From assembly GCA_002633005.1 (NCBI GenBank), contig NMRA01000088.1:133074-197073 (forward strand): a stretch of 64,000 bases of DNA, read 5' to 3'. Position numbers and translations under genes: made by a program. Shown in pieces: positions 60,060 to 64,000 of this stretch. Origin of the DNA: Phoronis australis (lineage: Eukaryota; Phoronida; Phoronidae). How positions within the stretch are numbered: position 1 is the stretch's first letter; every line of letters begins with the position of its first letter. Below the pieces are notes generated by a model, which had not been told where the DNA came from, did not search any database, and was given only the letters and a program-made list of their open reading frames with translations.

Positions 60060-61503
60060 TTCCACTTGAGCCGTGGCATGAAAGGCCAAGCTGAACTTTT
60101 GACACAAACGAGCCAACACCGACAGATTTTGTTTGTCACTTTAAGATGATGAAACGACATCTGTTGTCTTTCAACTTCGTATTGTTGAATCAATAACATG
60201 GCCTTTCTACCCCACGACTGTTTGCAAATTAAGCCACTTAATCTAATCACTCAGTAGTAGAATTAGTGTAATCTGCGTGTAATAGGATGGTCTTCCTAGA
60301 CGTAATATTCTTAGCTGCAGTTTATGGCTATTGGCGGGTACTGTAAAGCCTCTCAAACGAAGTCGTCTCGAGCTATTTATAATGTTTCTGGAAATATATT
60401 GATATTCATGTTTGCCCATAGGATGGTATTTTAAAACATTGAATTATTTCTCGTCCACAAGGCAGGATGTTTGCGATCTAGGATATCACGAAGGGGTCTC
60501 CTGCCACTATGTGCGAAGTAGACGGGTTCGCTGTAGCCCTAAAATTGTATTTTCACGAGAGATTTTCCACTAGGCGTCAAAATCATACAATTTGATCAAT
60601 GTAAATTTGGCTTCAAATTTCAGGAAATATTATAATATCTTTGCCACGACATCTGTATATCAAATTGCTGAAATGAAACGAATGAAGTCAACTAGTTTTC
60701 AGTCTTACTACAGTTTGTGTTCATTGTGATTTTTTCTTCCGTGTAACCGTAGGCGTGGCGTGTTTGGACTTTTTGGGGCACCAATGCTGGATTTGCCCGA
60801 AGATATTATTGCGAAGATTTGACCCATTTCTTTCAATCTCATTTCCCCTCGCTGCCATTCACTGACTCCTGCGTGTCTGGTCATAATGAGACCAAGATAT
60901 ATTGTCTGCTACCAAACCGCCAAGGCTCGTTCATGCATCTTGAAGAATGTTTCCTTAAAATGTTCCGTAAAATTGTTACTCGAGATAACACAGTTAGTGA
61001 TTGTGCAGTTTGTGCGTTCATGAGATGAATTTTCAAGATTCCGGAAAAAATGCGCAAGAAATCTGCAAGAAGATTTGCAAGAACGGGGCGAGTCATTACT
61101 GGTACAAACTACTAGATTACGTCATAAATCTGAAATAACAAAAATGGCAGTACATCGACACCAAAACTCTTTATTTAATGTGCAATGGCATGTCTATAGT
61201 TACTTCTTTGTGATTTAGAGTGGGAATTTTAACAAATACAAAAAAACGTCTTTTATCTAGTACACAACCTGATCTAGAGAATGAGGATTTAAAAAGAGTT
61301 TAATTACAAGAACATTTGTCAGCGACGAGTAATTACTCCCTAGGCGATAAAGCTTTTGAAGTAATGATTGATACAGATTCATTTTTATAAATTAATAATG
61401 ACCGCGACAAGGTGAGATAATGCAGTGGTCTTTGCCTCTATGATTGTCGGGGAAACAGCCATTTTCTCAACTACTCGCGTAAAAAAATAGGCAAACTATT
61501 GTC
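60060..61503. other. non-coding sequence, no gene recognised
   Basis: AT-rich DNA without recognisable coding, RNA or repeat signal. Confidence 0.4.
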
Positions 61504-61507
61504 TTAA

Positions 61508-61830
61508 AGGGATATTCTCGGCAAGAAATGTACTTTTACGGAAACTAACAGCAGCGCGTAATCGAACACAATAGCTCCGCCGAACCCTTGTCAGCGGAGT
61601 CAAGTCCTACGCTATAAATAGTAGAATATTTTAAATGCATTTAAATGATAATAACACCGGCCTCGACTTCACCGAACGACGAGAATTGGTGATCTGTAAT
61701 AAAATCCCAAAAGCACAACGGATTTGGTTGTTTTTTTAACTCTGGTCAAAGCTAATAATTTCAAGAGATCTATCCCATCCAACAATAATCTTAAAAATGC
61801 TTTTTCAGCTGTAAAACCTATAATTTCCCT
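61508..61830. mobile_element. TTAA-flanked MITE, copy 3 (intact ends)
   Basis: TTAA at 61504-61507 and 61831-61834 flank a 323-bp segment with ends AGGGATATTCTCGG and TATAATTTCCCT. The interior is the inverse of the copies at 19803 and 51990. A TTAA target is the hallmark of piggyBac-type elements. The termini do not start with the usual CCC, so the assignment is tentative. Confidence 0.7.
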
Positions 61831-62197
61831 TTAATACGAGTGTTAACCGAAATTTACCGAATACACTGACCACGTACAGATACATCAAAAAGTACTCCAC
61901 TCAATTGTACTGTGAATCGCGATACACATGTTTTGAACTTGTGATAGAGGTGATCACTAGATCAACTCGTGATAAATTAACACCGAATACAAAAATACAT
62001 GTATGTGCAAAGAAGCCGCAGGTAAAACGAATATTGACCTTTTTACGGATTGTCAGATACGTCACACCACAATGGATTGTGGGATACGGTCATCTAAAGC
62101 AGAATGAAATCAACAAAATGAAAACAGTGGATGGCTTGAATATTACACAAATAACAAACGGTAAAAAGGCCAATAGTCTAGCTACTACCATATAATA

Positions 62198-62814
62198 TTA
62201 GTCGTCTTTGTCGCTATTCTCTATATCAGCCGACAGTTCTGGACTGTCGTCAACGCGTTTCGCGTATAAGACTTTATTGTCCTCGTTCCCACGTGCACAC
62301 GCTGGCGATCTGCTCAGCGGATTAAGAGGCACATGCTCCCGGCGGAAACTCTTGTGTTCAATATATTTGCGCTTGTTGAATCGACTGGTAGTGGTTCTCT
62401 GTTTAGAAAGCGAGGACGTTGGAACGCTGTTCTTACCTTGTCTACATAACATAAAATAAGAAATGACCGCGAACACACCGACCAGAGTTACGATCGCACC
62501 CACAACACTCACTAAAATCCACACAGTGCCGCTGGAATTTAATTTGTCGTCCTTGTCTGAAGGCGACATCGTATGACAGACTTTCGAATACACTCGAGAA
62601 CCAACGAAAATTTCAAAACAGACTTGGTGGTTATGACCATCTTTGAGAATGAATTCCATACCACTCGTACCGTTTTTGAAAGTGACGCTGTTCCATTTTG
62701 GGGACACAATGGATCTTTCTTTTATTGTAAATAATGATTTGTCGCAATCATAGTTGTTCCATTTCGCGACATTGCCTTCTATATCGATTTCTAAGACCGG
62801 TTCCGTATTCAAAT
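62198..62814 (-). CDS. last exon of a type I membrane protein (FN3-like ectodomain, TM, basic tail)
   Basis: On the minus strand an acceptor (TTGATTTTTTCAG) precedes 62814 and the exon enters in phase 1, giving (D)LNTEPVLEID. The open frame continues upstream to 62884 but has no in-frame ATG, so the true start is in another exon. About 95 residues look like one beta-sandwich: W at VAKWNNYDCD, W at PKWNSVTF, then HNHQVCFEIFVGSRVYSK, the usual end of a fibronectin-III or cytokine-receptor-like fold. Phase-1 entry is normal for such modules. One hydrophobic segment follows (TVWILVSVVGAIVTLVGVF, 62439-62527 roughly), then a Lys/Arg/Ser-rich tail of about 80 residues ending in Asp-rich text and stop. 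The ligand and family are unknown. Confidence 0.65.
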
Positions 62815-63601
62815 CTGAAAAAATCAACGAGTCAATGGTCAGACACAATAATACACTTACGGAATAAATTCCATAAACATTCAATAAAAAGGCCAGTGCT
62901 CTTATCGTGGGGCTTAACAGGAAACCCTTTCAAGTAGGTGACAATCTGTCAACTGCCAATGAGTTTTCAACACTGTTTGCAGTAAAAGACTAATTTTGCA
63001 AAATCTTATGCAAGTTTCCTTCAACATGTTCAGTGCAGGAGCGGATCCAAATTTTTGCGAGGGTTGCCCACATGATTCTTTTTACGTTTCTCTTTGCTTA
63101 TGAAGAATGGAGAATAGGGCTGCGTTCCTTAGACACTCACGATCAGGCCTAAAGCTAGTATGATTACGTACTTCGCTTGTAATGCCTGACAATCGCAAAG
63201 ACATGCGTGATCTCGCTTTTTCGATAACCACCGTGCAAACACAATTAGCAAACTAGCAGGAATAACTGTTCCGCTGTTTAGGTTGTCTCAGTGCGTGTTT
63301 CTGAAAACATTCGTCGTAATTCTCCGTTCTTTATAGGCTTCATTTTCCGAATGAGCCTGGGGTTCTATTTGGGCTACTAGAAAGCTAAAATTGATGCCAT
63401 TTTTTCGAATATTCGCCCTGCGGCTCACCATCGCAAAATCCCGGTACGCTCAGTGGACGGTACGTTTTCTACAGATACTCCCAGGGCGCTCATTAGGGAA
63501 AATACATAAAATTAAGTGAGTCCTAAATCTTTCCCCAATTTCACAGGACATGGATACCAAAACGGCAACTAAAGTAAACAACCAACAAAAAACTTTTACC
63601 C

Positions 63602-63757
63602 CAGGGGCGGATCAAGGATTTTGAGTTATGGGAGGCCAGGCAGAGTATTAGCCAATATCTTGCCCATCAGACATTTCGCACCCCCGAATTGCCAAATGCA
63701 ATCTGGGGGGGATTTTAGGGGGGCATGGCCCCGTTGGCCCCCCTAAATCCGCCCCTG
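63602..63757. mobile_element. short MITE with CAGGGGCGGAT termini
   Basis: CAGGGGCGGAT at the left and ATCCGCCCCTG at the right are exact inverted repeats around a G/C-tract-rich 156-bp unit. TACCC abuts both ends, a possible but short target duplication. The overlapping minus-strand frame 63648-63950 reads into this element and is not reliable as a gene. Confidence 0.75.
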
Positions 63758-64000
63758 TACCCGGAGACAATCCTAAATCGACGTAGTTGTGCTTTTGACT
63801 CTCTTCAGTTGGATTCAATTTGCGCGAGGTCAGATTCGAAATTAAGCGGGTCATCAAGTGTGAAGCCATGATCCAGTGACGTAAACCATGGTGTACTCGA
63901 GCACTAGCTAAGTGCCGAGTTGATGCCAAAACCAATATCAACAAAACCACTCCGACGAATCTAAACTTAGCTGATAAAAGACATTATATATGTGCCTACA

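Noticed and set aside
59937-60119. His/Thr/Arg-rich frames near 60 kb
   Set aside because: They come from a CA/CG microsatellite.
62815-62884. Upstream extension of the membrane-protein exon that looks like a signal peptide, or a 46-base intron (GTAAGT...TTTCAG)
   Set aside because: No in-frame ATG starts the extension, and 46 bases is too short for the intron sizes seen here; an upstream exon beyond this point is more likely.
63648-63950. Minus-strand frame starting VVLLILVLAS like a secretion signal
   Set aside because: It begins at GTG without an upstream in-frame ATG and runs into a short inverted-repeat element; no splice support.

Overview
The window is nuclear DNA of an animal, most likely a marine invertebrate. 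It has kilobase introns with GT-AG splice sites and is AT-rich. It carries many decayed mobile elements: an APE-type LINE, a Penelope-like element, a THAP fragment and many short inverted-repeat elements. There are no operons or prokaryotic signals. The species cannot be named from the sequence.

The main content is one plus-strand gene running from 24456 to 51539. Three common exons (24456-24597, 25128-25983, 28407-28489) encode an unfamiliar N-terminal region with no BTB/POZ signature, a basic GRP-containing patch, and an acidic Ser-rich region with a SUMO-type VKAE site. Exon 3 ends in phase 1 with a single G. Downstream lie four separate terminal exons (34919-35094, 41113-41291, 48706-48872, 51301-51539). 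Each has its own acceptor in the same phase 1, its own stop codon, and exactly one pair of C2H2 zinc fingers. Joining exon 3 to any of the four gives a glycine at the split codon and a protein of about 415-439 residues. This is the layout of insect lola or mod(mdg4), with alternative C-terminal fingers on a constant N-terminus, but on a different N-terminal module. Finger 1 is nearly constant at its predicted base-contact positions, while finger 2 differs in every cassette. Two decayed second-finger copies (49238-49475) lie just downstream of cassette C. Retention of intron 2 would end the protein at once and give a finger-less isoform.

Left third (1-24 kb): no intact host gene was recognised. 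It holds a 1.76-kb inverted-repeat element (2234-3989), a decayed LINE (about 5384-8880), a THAP-domain fragment opposite an acidic ORF (9346-9985), a GC-rich minisatellite with a small element inserted in it (10285-11120), a ~172-bp tandem array whose hairpin loop flips between copies (12150-13450), and a nested fold-back structure around a sequence gap (14495-16015). A Penelope-like GIY-YIG endonuclease remnant lies just upstream of the zinc-finger gene.

Right end (52-64 kb): mostly repeats, plus the last exon of a minus-strand type I membrane protein (62198-62814). Two tandem duplications of about 520 and 758 bp each have exactly one N at the junction and are probably merged haplotypes, not real biology.
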